Source: Rubrobacteraceae bacterium (GTDB taxonomy: Bacteria > Actinomycetota > Rubrobacteria > Rubrobacterales > Rubrobacteraceae). Taken from it: a stretch of DNA of 36,110 nucleotides. The translations under genes were made by a program, and so were the position numbers. Location of the stretch: positions 1-36,110 of the forward strand of contig JAIMBO010000014.1 of assembly GCA_023511405.1 (NCBI GenBank). The letters run 5' to 3'. The notes beneath the pieces are model-generated. The model was given only the letters and a program-made list of their open reading frames with translations, made no database searches and was not told the origin of the DNA. Of this stretch, positions 7,479 to 14,156 are shown piece by piece. The stretch's first letter is position 1; the number at the start of each line of letters is the position of its first letter.

Positions 7479-8755
7479 TAGCCCCGCCCCCTCTCCAGCG
7501 CCTCGCGGGTGGGCTCGTGGCGGATCTTGCCGGCGTGCGCGATGCAAGCGGAGGCGGTGATCTCGTCCTCGAAATCGAGCGAGAGCTCACCTTCCGGGGC
7601 GAGGTGTTTTAACACGTTCTCCATGTTGCGCGAGTAGAGCTGGCTCGCGTGGATGGGCATCATGCCGGGGACGTTGACCGGACCCATGATCTTGACCAGC
7701 CGGTGCTCGACGGTCTTGCCGGCCTCGGTGAGCTCGCAGTTGCCCCCGCTCTCGGCGGCGAGGTCGACGATCACAGATCCCGGCGCCATCTCCTCTGCCA
7801 TCTCGCGCGTTATGAGGATCGGAGCCCTCCTCCCCGGTATCTGGGCTGTCGTTATGACGAGGTCCGTCGTGCGCAGCTCCCTGCGGATGAGCTCCCGGTC
7901 CTGCCGCTGCTTCTCTTCGGGCTGGAGCGTGGCGTAGCCGCCGGTCCTCTTCATCGATTCGGCCTCGGCGGAGGTCTTTCGCCCGTTCTTCTCCCGTTCT
8001 TCCGGGGGCTCGGCGAAGGAGTTGAAGCCCAGCGCGACCATGATCCTGGCGAGCCCCTTCGGCTCGTACTCCTCGTAGGGCTCCTCTTCCTCCTCCGGTT
8101 CTTCTCTCTCGGGCTCCAGAAAGCGGGCTCCCAGGGATTCCACCTGCTCCTTGACCTCCGGGCGGACGTCGAAACCCGTGACCTCGGCGCCGAGCCTGCC
8201 GGCTGTGGCTATCGCCTGCAGCCCGGCGACCCCGGCCCCGAGCACCAGGACCTTCGAGGCCCTCGTGGTCCCGGCTGCCGTGGTCATCATCGGCAGGTAT
8301 TTGCCGAGCGCGTTCGCCCCGAGCAGCACGCTCTTGTAGCCCGCGATCGAACTCATCGAGGAGAGCGCGTCCATCGACTGCGCCCGCGAGATGCGCGGGA
8401 TGGCCTCGAGCGAGAAGACCGTCACGCCCTTTGCCGCGAGCCGTGCGACGAGCTCCGGGTACATCGGACCGTTGAGAAAACAGACGAGGAGCTGCCCATC
8501 GTGCATCATCTCGGCCTCCTCCGGGGAGGGACGGAGCACCTTGATCACGGCGTCGGATTCACCGTATACCTCCTCCCGGGCTTGCAGCACCCGCGCTCCA
8601 GCCTCCTCGTAGGCGGAATCCGGGTTGTACTCCCGGCCCGCCCCCGTCTCGACCAGAACCTCGAACCCCAGGCGTGCAAGCCGCGCGACCGTCTCCGGTA
8701 CGAGCCCGACCCGATTCTCTCCCGTCGCCCTCTCCCTCGGGACCCCCAGTTTCAT
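7478..8755 (-). CDS. pntAA: NAD(P) transhydrogenase subunit alpha part 1 (NAD-binding), with acidic insertion
   Basis: This 425-residue soluble domain I binds NAD(H). It begins MKLGVPRE, as in the alanine dehydrogenase/PNT family, and has RISRAQSMDALSSMSSIAGY (about residues 121-140) and the Rossmann motif VLGAGVAGLQA with a trailing Asp (GFDVRP). The conserved loop VITTAQIPGRRAP and SVIVDLAAESGGNCE are present. Unusually, about 45-50 extra residues lie at about 216-265, where most homologues have a short acidic turn. They include a run of Glu and a hydrophobic patch (GLARIMVALGFNSF). The ATG at 8755 lies 7 bases after a TAGAAT -10 box, so the mRNA may be leaderless. It heads the pnt operon. 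Confidence 0.93.
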   Translation of the reverse strand: MKLGVPRERATGENRVGLVPETVARLARLGFEVLVETGAGREYNPDSAYEEAGARVLQAREEVYGESDAVIKVLRPSPEEAEMMHDGQLLVCFLNGPMYPELVARLAAKGVTVFSLEAIPRISRAQSMDALSSMSSIAGYKSVLLGANALGKYLPMMTTAAGTTRASKVLVLGAGVAGLQAIATAGRLGAEVTGFDVRPEVKEQVESLGARFLEPEREEPEEEEEPYEEYEPKGLARIMVALGFNSFAEPPEEREKNGRKTSAEAESMKRTGGYATLQPEEKQRQDRELIRRELRTTDLVITTAQIPGRRAPILITREMAEEMAPGSVIVDLAAESGGNCELTEAGKTVEHRLVKIMGPVNVPGMMPIHASQLYSRNMENVLKHLAPEGELSLDFEDEITASACIAHAGKIRHEPTREALERGRG

Positions 8756-8762
8756 GGAGGGC

Positions 8763-8791
8763 ATTCTATCGTATCGGATGGAGCTTGACAC
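8763..8791 (-). promoter_or_regulatory. Probable promoter of the pnt operon
   Basis: On the minus strand, TAGAAT (8763-8768) lies 17 bp from GTGTCA (8786-8791), a 4/6 match to the -35 consensus. Only 7 bases separate the -10 box from the ATG at 8755, so transcription should start at or next to the start codon. Confidence 0.5.
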
Positions 8792-8907
8792 CTTGATTGG
8801 AGCTGGAAATGTAACCTGTGAGGAATCTTTCTGTAACCGGGTTGTTATCCATCCGGTGTATCCTTCTCACGGTCCGTTTCGGAAGGACTTCGGCCGGAGG
8901 AGGGAAG

Positions 8908-9480
8908 ATGAGAACCTACCGCAGAAGGAGAAGAGGGCGGGTGCTCTTCGGGAGCCTGCTCTCTCTGGTCATGATCCTGGCCGGGCTCACGATAATAAGC
9001 TATTCGATGTTCGGCAACCCGCTCTCGGCCTACGCGGCCCGCAGCGCGCCGGACAACACGAACATGCGCCTCACGGTGCCGGCGATGGCGCGGGTGCACG
9101 ACGTCCCGGTCTACAACGGCCCGACGACGGACGAGGAGGACCTCAACCGCGGGGCGCTGCACATCTCGAGCACCGGCTACCCCTGGCAGGCCGGTTCGAA
9201 CACCTACATAGCCGGTCACAGGCTCGGGTACGCGGGAACCGGGAGCTTCCTGCTCTTCTACGACCTGAACAAGCTGCACAATGGGGACGAGATCATCATC
9301 ACCGACTCCAACGGCACCCGCTACACCTACCGGGTCTTCCGCAAGGTCGTCGTCTCGCCGGACAACCTGAGCATCATGCAACCGGTCCCCGGGAAGACCG
9401 TGGTGAGCCTGCAGAGCTGCACGCTCCCAACCTACACCCACCGCCTCGTGGTACAGGGTGAGCTGGTGAGCGTGAGCTAG
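8908..9480 (+). CDS. Class E sortase
   Basis: This 190-residue transpeptidase is anchored by one N-terminal helix (about residues 12-33) after a very basic stretch (RRRRRGR). Sortases cleave an LPXTG-like signal and attach the protein to peptidoglycan; class E enzymes often prefer LAXTG. The catalytic triad is visible: His104 in AGHRLG, Cys171 in SLQSCTLPTYT and Arg179 in THRLVV. The ATG follows GGAGGAGGGAAG. No LPXTG-type substrate is encoded nearby, so it is probably a housekeeping sortase. The divergent pnt promoter region (152 bp) lies upstream. A perfect TTGACA at 8785-8790 has no matching -10 box. Confidence 0.88.
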   Translation: MRTYRRRRRGRVLFGSLLSLVMILAGLTIISYSMFGNPLSAYAARSAPDNTNMRLTVPAMARVHDVPVYNGPTTDEEDLNRGALHISSTGYPWQAGSNTYIAGHRLGYAGTGSFLLFYDLNKLHNGDEIIITDSNGTRYTYRVFRKVVVSPDNLSIMQPVPGKTVVSLQSCTLPTYTHRLVVQGELVSVS

Positions 9481-9500
9481 GGGTCTTTCGGAGCCGCCGC

Positions 9501-9965
9501 GTGAGCACGGTCTACTTCGCCGAGGAGCAGTGGTTGTGGCGGAACCGGATCCTCCAGGGGGCGCTGGCCTCGGGGGTTGCCTTCTGCGCTCTGCGGTGGC
9601 GGGCCGTCGGCAGGGGACGAGCCCTCGCGGAGGGTATATCGTGCGCCGCTGCTGCATCTTTTCTCGCCACCGTGCGGCTCGATGTGCGCGTGGGCCCCGG
9701 GATGCTCGAGATCGAGTTTTGGCCCTTCGTGCGCCGCCGGATCCCAAGCCGGGAGATAGTTTCCTGGCAGGCCGTTGGATACCGTCCGCTGGTCGGGTGG
9801 GGTGGATGGGGCATCCGCTGGCGTCCCGGCGGGTGGGCTTACACGGTCTTCGGGGACCGTGGGGTTCGGGTCCGGCTCGCTGGTGGGAGGGAGGTGCTCG
9901 TCGGCTCGCGGCGTCCGGAGGAACTCGCCGAGGCGATAGCGGCTTCCAGAGGGGAGCGTCTCTAG
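9501..9965 (+). CDS. Membrane protein with PH-like domain (DUF6141-like)
   Basis: The 154-residue protein opens with an EQWLWR motif and two hydrophobic segments (about residues 17-30 and 42-58). A small beta domain follows, containing RPLVGWGGWGIRW, AYTVFGDRGVRV and LVGSRRPEELAEAI. These match my memory of the DUF6141 pattern, where a PH-like fold follows one or two membrane helices. The function is unknown. The GTG start lies 20 bp after the sortase stop with GGAG upstream, so the two are probably one transcription unit. Confidence 0.6.
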   Translation: MSTVYFAEEQWLWRNRILQGALASGVAFCALRWRAVGRGRALAEGISCAAAASFLATVRLDVRVGPGMLEIEFWPFVRRRIPSREIVSWQAVGYRPLVGWGGWGIRWRPGGWAYTVFGDRGVRVRLAGGREVLVGSRRPEELAEAIAASRGERL

Positions 9966-9968
9966 GGG

Positions 9969-10742
9969 TCAGGGCTCCGCGAGCGTGAAGGATGGAGTGT
10001 GTCCTCCCAGGGGTATACTCGCCAGGACTCGTGGCTTCGGGTAGGGGGCACGCAGGTCCAGGAGCGAGAGCTCCACTTCCTCCACCAACACCTCTCCGAC
10101 GGGCCACTCTCTGAAGCGTTCGAGAACTTCGATCAGCTCCACCGGGGCGCGGGTTCCGTCCGGGGCGTGAAAGTACGCGAGTGTGAGGTGCGGTGGACCC
10201 GCCGGGCGTCTCATGCCGCACCCCACGCTCAGGAGTTCCTGCAGGCGTTCGAGACCTCCTTCCGGGTGTGCCTCGATGAAGGCCGCGGAGGGGAAGGCGT
10301 TGAGGTTGGCGAGGCGTACCCGGAAAGGCCGGACGCGAGAGAGCGTCGTGCGGGCCCGCGTCTCCAGCTCACGGAGTCTGGCGTGGGAGATCTCTCCTTT
10401 GCGGCGGGGTGTCTGGACCGGGAAGCCGAGCATGAGCAGCGTTATGTGCATGAAATGGTCCGGGTGGAGCGAGACGAAGGGGAATCTCCCGAGCGCCCTG
10501 CGTATCGGATCGAGTCGCTCGCGCATACGCCGGGCGTCCACCCGGACGATGAAGGAGGCGGAGGTCGCGTGTCCGTGGCGCCAGGAAGGGTCCGTGTGCC
10601 CGCCGAACTCGAGCTCCCCGGCCACCGCGAACCGTCGCCAGACCTCTTCGTAGTCTCCCACCACGAGAGACTCTATCAGGGAACGGGGGTTCCTGAGACC
10701 TTTTTGCGGGTAACAGAGTATAAGATTCTCTGAGTCGTGCAT
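9969..10742 (-). CDS. 2H phosphoesterase (2'-5' RNA ligase-like) family protein
   Basis: The 257-residue protein carries the two HxT motifs of the 2H superfamily: HITLLML (after HPDHFM) and HLTLAYF (in PPHLTLAYFH). These enzymes open or form 2'-5' or cyclic phosphate bonds in RNA or nucleotides. The in vivo substrate is not predictable. The start is uncertain: the ATG at 10742 has no clear ribosome binding site. Alternatives are a GTG at 10784 or GTGs about 30 codons further in (LVVGDYEEVW). It converges on the PH-like gene 3 bp away and diverges from the SRPBCC gene. Confidence 0.75.
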   Translation of the reverse strand: MHDSENLILCYPQKGLRNPRSLIESLVVGDYEEVWRRFAVAGELEFGGHTDPSWRHGHATSASFIVRVDARRMRERLDPIRRALGRFPFVSLHPDHFMHITLLMLGFPVQTPRRKGEISHARLRELETRARTTLSRVRPFRVRLANLNAFPSAAFIEAHPEGGLERLQELLSVGCGMRRPAGPPHLTLAYFHAPDGTRAPVELIEVLERFREWPVGEVLVEEVELSLLDLRAPYPKPRVLASIPLGGHTPSFTLAEP

Positions 10743-10777
10743 GACGGAGGAAGTTTTCCGGGAGGAGGTGCTTCGCA

Positions 10778-11221
10778 GTGGCACACGTGAAGGCGACGGC
10801 GGAGAGGACGGTGTCGGCCGAGAAGCAGAAGGTCTACGAGTTCATCTCGGACTTTCGCGAGAAACATCCTCGGATACTCACCGAGGCTTTCGCGGATTAC
10901 GCTGTCGAGGAGGGAGGGAAGGGGGCCGGGACGCTGGTGCGCTACCGGCTGCGAGCCGGCCGTGAGCGGCCCTTCAGGATGCGCGTCGAGGAACCGGAGC
11001 CGGGGAGCACGCTGAAGGAGAGCGATGAGGACTCCTCGTTCACGACGACGTGGCGCCTTTTTCCGCAGGGGGAAGACGAGACCCGGGTGCGTGTCGTCGT
11101 CGAATGGAACGGAGGACGGGGAGTGGCCGGCTTTTTCGAGCGGCTCTTCGCCCCCGCCGGGATAAGGCGCGTCTACGAGGGAGTGCTGGAGAAGCTGGAT
11201 GAGGCCGTGAGGGAAGAGTAG
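10778..11221 (+). CDS. SRPBCC (START-like) family protein
   Basis: This 147-residue helix-grip protein follows the polyketide cyclase/START-like pattern: an N-terminal strand (VKATAERTVSA), helix alpha-1 (KVYEFISDF), a curved sheet ending in TTTWRLFP and TRVRVVVEWNG, and a long C-terminal helix (RRVYEGVLEKLDEAV). Members bind hydrophobic ligands; the ligand here is unknown. The GTG at 10778 has GGAGGAGG 9 bases upstream. It converges with lactate permease (4-bp gap). Confidence 0.8.
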   Translation: MAHVKATAERTVSAEKQKVYEFISDFREKHPRILTEAFADYAVEEGGKGAGTLVRYRLRAGRERPFRMRVEEPEPGSTLKESDEDSSFTTTWRLFPQGEDETRVRVVVEWNGGRGVAGFFERLFAPAGIRRVYEGVLEKLDEAVREE

Positions 11222-11225
11222 CCCC

Positions 11226-12845
11226 TCACAGCCTCATCACGCCCGGCAGCACGAAGTAGTAGAAGAGTCCGACCACGATCAGGTACCCGAGGAGGATGAG
11301 GGTCCAGCCCATGTTGTGCCGGATCACCTCGCCCTCGTTGCGGACGAAGCGGCTGGTGGAGACGCCCACGCTCGCGGTCTGCGGGGCGACGGGCTTGCCG
11401 ACCTCCGCGCCGACCGAGCCGAGTGAGGGAGCGAGCAGGACCGGGAAGCCGAGGAGCTTCCCGGCGGTGGCCTGAACCGCCCCGAACATGGTGTTGGTGG
11501 AGGTGTTCGAGCCGGAGAGGGCGACCCCGATCCAGCCGAGTATCGGGGCGAGGACTATGAACGCCGGACCGATGCGCGAGAACCCGTAGGCCAGGGACGG
11601 CGCCATGCCGGAGTAGATGAACACGTAGGCGAGCCCGAAGATGAAGACGCCCACCAGCAAGGCTCCCCACATCTGGGAGAAGGTGCGCGAGAAGACCTGC
11701 CTCAGGTCGGAGGTACTGGGCCGCAGCACCGCGAGCATTATGATCCAGGAGACGAGTATCGCCGTGCCGCCTATGAACGGGGCGAAGTTGAACGTGGAGG
11801 AGACGGCCTCGTGCGTTATGGCGGATCTGGCCTGCACCTCGACGGAGAAGAGGCTCACCTTCGGGAGCGGTGACCAGGGACCGGTCCACAGCACGACTAC
11901 CAGGAGCAGGATTATGAAGGGAGTGAAGGTGGCGGCGAGGTCTCTGCCGGAGAGCCGGGGAGCACGCGAGGCTTCGCTGTAGGCGGCGTTCTCCTCTACC
12001 GGCGTCCCGCCGAATCCCAGCACCGTGCGGGGGCGCCAGACCTTGAGCAGGCCGAGCAGGGCGGCGAAGCAGACGATCGAGCCGATGATGTCCGGCAGAT
12101 AGGGGCCGAGGTACTGCGAGGTGGGATACTGCCCGGCGATGTACGCGAGCGAGCCCACGATCGCGAGCGGCCAGCCGTCCCTGAGCCCGCGCCTGCCGGT
12201 GACCAGGTAGATCAGGACCCACGGCGGCAGCAGAGCCAAAAGCGCGACGATCTTACCGATCGAGGCGGAGAGCGCAAGAAGCGGCAGCCCGGTCACGGCC
12301 GAGAGCGCGATGATCGGCACCCCGAGGGCCCCGAAGGAGACCGGGGCGTTGTTTGCTATCGCGGCGACGCGTATGGCGTCGAGGTCGCGGATCCCGAGGG
12401 TTATGAGGATGGGCGCGACGAGGGCCCAGGGGTACCCGAAGCCCACGAGGCCCTCGAGCAGGGCCCCGAAAGCCCATGCCAGAAGCAGCGTCTGCACCCG
12501 CACGTCGGCGGTGGCCTGCTGGATGAGCCATCCCTGCAGCTTCTCGAAGGAGCCTGTGACCACCAGGGTGTTGAAGATCACGACCCCCCAGAACGTGATC
12601 CAGTCCACCGCCCACACGCCGGTCGCGGCGCCGTAGACGTAGGCCTGCAGCGCGTTGCCTACTGGGGCTTGCCAGACGACCACGGCGATGATGAAGGTCA
12701 CTATCGAGGCGATGATCACCGAGAGCCAGGCCGTGATCCTGAAGACGGCCAGAAGGAGCAGCAACACCACCAGCGGGATCAGAGCCAGTGCGACCGTGGC
12801 CCCCAGGTTGCCCGTAGGGTTGAGTATCTGCTGGAACACCCCCAT
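11226..12845 (-). CDS. lctP: L-lactate permease
   Basis: The 539-residue LctP family transporter has about 13-14 hydrophobic segments. Family motifs include GALLEGLVGFGYPWALVAPI, NNAPVSFGALGVPI, SGSNTSTNTMFGAVQ and VGKPVAPQTASVGVS. It imports L-lactate (or glycolate) with protons. The ATG at 12845 sits very close to AAGGGGGG, so the GTG two codons later is an alternative start. A strong promoter precedes it. No lactate dehydrogenase genes are adjacent. Confidence 0.93.
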   Translation of the reverse strand: MGVFQQILNPTGNLGATVALALIPLVVLLLLLAVFRITAWLSVIIASIVTFIIAVVVWQAPVGNALQAYVYGAATGVWAVDWITFWGVVIFNTLVVTGSFEKLQGWLIQQATADVRVQTLLLAWAFGALLEGLVGFGYPWALVAPILITLGIRDLDAIRVAAIANNAPVSFGALGVPIIALSAVTGLPLLALSASIGKIVALLALLPPWVLIYLVTGRRGLRDGWPLAIVGSLAYIAGQYPTSQYLGPYLPDIIGSIVCFAALLGLLKVWRPRTVLGFGGTPVEENAAYSEASRAPRLSGRDLAATFTPFIILLLVVVLWTGPWSPLPKVSLFSVEVQARSAITHEAVSSTFNFAPFIGGTAILVSWIIMLAVLRPSTSDLRQVFSRTFSQMWGALLVGVFIFGLAYVFIYSGMAPSLAYGFSRIGPAFIVLAPILGWIGVALSGSNTSTNTMFGAVQATAGKLLGFPVLLAPSLGSVGAEVGKPVAPQTASVGVSTSRFVRNEGEVIRHNMGWTLILLGYLIVVGLFYYFVLPGVMRL

Positions 12846-12889
12846 ACCCCCCTTGTCCCACCCAGAAACGTACGAACTTTTGCGCGGGC

Positions 12890-12918
12890 AGCATAAATGA
12901 GAAGCGGACTCTCGTCAA
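12890..12918 (-). promoter_or_regulatory. Promoter of lctP
   Basis: On the minus strand, TTGACG (12913-12918) and TATGCT (12890-12895) are separated by exactly 17 bp. This is one of the best sigma-70-type matches in the window. The leader to the ATG at 12845 is about 38 bases. Confidence 0.65.
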
Positions 12919-13014
12919 CCCTTCCCCGTTCTCTTCGGTGTGGGTGGGTAAACTTGGGGGCGGGGGCACGAGCGTCCCGTGGCATGCAGAGGATATTTCG
13001 GAGGCTGTGTTTTC

Positions 13015-13023
13015 AAGGAGGTG
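13015..13023 (+). promoter_or_regulatory. Ribosome binding site fixing the GST start
   Basis: AAGGAGGTG is a near-perfect anti-16S match. It lies 6 bases upstream of the in-frame TTG at 13030 and shows that translation begins before the in-frame TGA at 13060. The GTG within this site (13021) is in frame but too close to be the start. Confidence 0.8.
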
Positions 13024-13029
13024 CAGAGG

Positions 13030-13626
13030 TTGGAGATCCGGCTGTACAACACCCAGGCCTGACCCTACGCCCGGCGGACCAGGATGGTCCTGCACGAGAA
13101 GGGCGTTGATTTCGAGACGCGCGAAGTGGACCTCGCGAACAAGAGCAGGGAGTTTCTGGAGGCGAGCCCCACGGGGAAAGTCCCGGTGGTCGTCGTGGAC
13201 GGGGAGTCGCTCTACGAGTCCAACGTGATAAACCAGTACCTCGACGAGGTCTTCCCGGAGCCTTCGCTGATGCCCGGTGATCCAAAGGCGAGGGCGCACG
13301 CCAGGATCTGGATGTCCTTCGCCGACGCGAAGTTCTTCCCGGCGGTCTTCGTGGCCGCCTCCGGACGACGGAGGGGCCTCCCGGAGGAGCGCATCTCGGA
13401 GGGAATGCGGAGGCTGAAGGAGCATCTCTCGGAGCTGGAGGCGCGCCTCGAGGGACGGGAATATCTGGCGGGATCCTTCTCGCTGGCGGACGTCGCCTAC
13501 GCGGGCAACTTCGTCCGTCTGCGGGAGCTCGCGGAGGGGGGAGAGCTCTCCTTCGAGGAGTGGCCGAGGGTCGCTTCCTGGATGGAACGCATCGAGTCGA
13601 GGGAGAGCTACGAGAAATCCCTCTGA
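13030..13626 (+). CDS. Probable selenocysteine-containing glutathione S-transferase-family protein (in-frame TGA at 13060-13062)
   Basis: Read from the TTG at 13030, with TGA as selenocysteine, the product has 198 residues and a complete GST architecture. A thioredoxin-fold N-terminal domain starts EIRLYNTQA-Sec-PYARRTRM. The cis-Pro motif follows in GKVPVVVVDGESLYES, then INQYLDE. An all-helical C-terminal domain contains the SLADVAYAG motif. The TGA is codon 11, precisely where GST and glutaredoxin-like relatives have the redox Cys of CPY. A strong ribosome binding site lies before the TTG. A hairpin right after the TGA resembles a bacterial SECIS, and the base after TGA is C. Starting at the internal ATG 13084 would remove strand 1 and the active site. 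Alternatives are a TGC-to-TGA nonsense mutation or a sequencing error. No sel genes are in the window. Confidence 0.8.
13063..13106 (+). promoter_or_regulatory. SECIS-like stem-loop directly after the in-frame TGA
   Basis: GGACC (13076-13080), loop AGGAT (13081-13085) and GGTCC (13086-13090) form a perfect 5-bp stem. GC (13074-13075) and GC (13092-13093) extend it with U13091 bulged. A lower stem ACGCCC (13067-13072) pairs with GGGCGT (13101-13106). The apical loop starts 18 bases after the TGA and carries G at positions 2 and 3. Its AGG start resembles the AGGUCU loop of E. coli fdhF, which lies at nearly the same distance. SelB recognises such loops. The lower stem and bulge are my manual folding. 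Confidence 0.65.
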
Positions 13627-13667
13627 GCGCGCAACCCGGAGAGGGGGTGGAGCGTATGAAGGGTGAG

Positions 13668-13708
13668 GATAGGCCGGTTCCCCCTACCTGCCGCCTGGCC
13701 GGCCTATC
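13668..13708. terminator. Bidirectional terminator between GST and arsR
   Basis: GATAGGCCGG (13668-13677) and CCGGCCTATC (13699-13708) are perfect 10-bp inverted arms around a 21-base loop. A pyrimidine-rich TCCTTCTTTCC tail follows on the plus strand. It lies between convergent genes. Confidence 0.6.
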
Positions 13709-13732
13709 TCCTTCTTTCCCCGCCGTGTGCGA

Positions 13733-14095
13733 TCAGGTAGCGAGGCGGACGTCGTGCAGCAGCGATTCCCCGAGCCGAAGCATCTCCAGCACCCGCACGT
13801 CGGCGACGGAGTAGAAGGCGTTGCGACCGGCGCGCCGCACCTGCACGTACCCGCAGCGACCCAGACAGCGCAGGTGGTCCGAGACCCGCGGCTGCGGGGC
13901 GCCCAGGATCTCCACGAGCTGTCCGACGCTCATCTCTCCTCTGCAGGCCAGCAGGATCAGGATCGAGAGCCGGGTGGGGTTGGCCAGGCCGCTGAAGAAG
14001 GATGCCAGATGGCACATCTCCTCGCTCTCCCGTCCGACTTCTACTTCCCCTACTCCTGCAAGCCTGCCCGTCAACGTGACCTTGTCTTCCTGCAT
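13733..14095 (-). CDS. ArsR/SmtB-family transcriptional regulator
   Basis: The 120-residue winged-helix repressor shows the ArsR core: LANPTRLSILILLA, then the helix-turn-helix MSVGQLVEILGAPQPRVSDHLRCLGRCGYV and the wing RRAGRNAFYSV. The arsenic-type CxC pair in the DNA-recognition helix is absent. Single cysteines occur in EMCHLA, LLACRG and LRCLGRCGY. The last helix (LEMLRLGESLLHDV) has E and H that only partly resemble the alpha-5 zinc site. The inducer could be a metal, a redox signal or something else. The ATG is preceded by GAAGGAG. It lies 61 bp downstream of the oxidase gene on the same strand and has its own -10-like box. Confidence 0.88.
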   Translation of the reverse strand: MQEDKVTLTGRLAGVGEVEVGRESEEMCHLASFFSGLANPTRLSILILLACRGEMSVGQLVEILGAPQPRVSDHLRCLGRCGYVQVRRAGRNAFYSVADVRVLEMLRLGESLLHDVRLAT

Positions 14096-14118
14096 GCGCG
14101 CTCCTTCGTTCCGCCACC

Positions 14119-14124
14119 AATATA
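14119..14124 (-). promoter_or_regulatory. -10-like element of arsR
   Basis: TATATT on the minus strand, preceded by GTG, lies 23 bases before the arsR ATG. There is no recognisable -35 box, so this is tentative. Confidence 0.35.
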
Positions 14125-14156
14125 CACCGGGGCGGTGAGGAGGGGGTGAAAAGACC

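Noticed and set aside
8785-8790. TTGACA as the -35 box of the sortase gene
   Set aside because: No acceptable -10 sequence lies 16-18 bp downstream, and the start codon is over 110 bp away.
13084-13626. GST gene starting at the internal ATG
   Set aside because: It would lack the first strand and the active-site residue, and no ribosome binding site precedes it. The strong site lies before the TTG at 13030.
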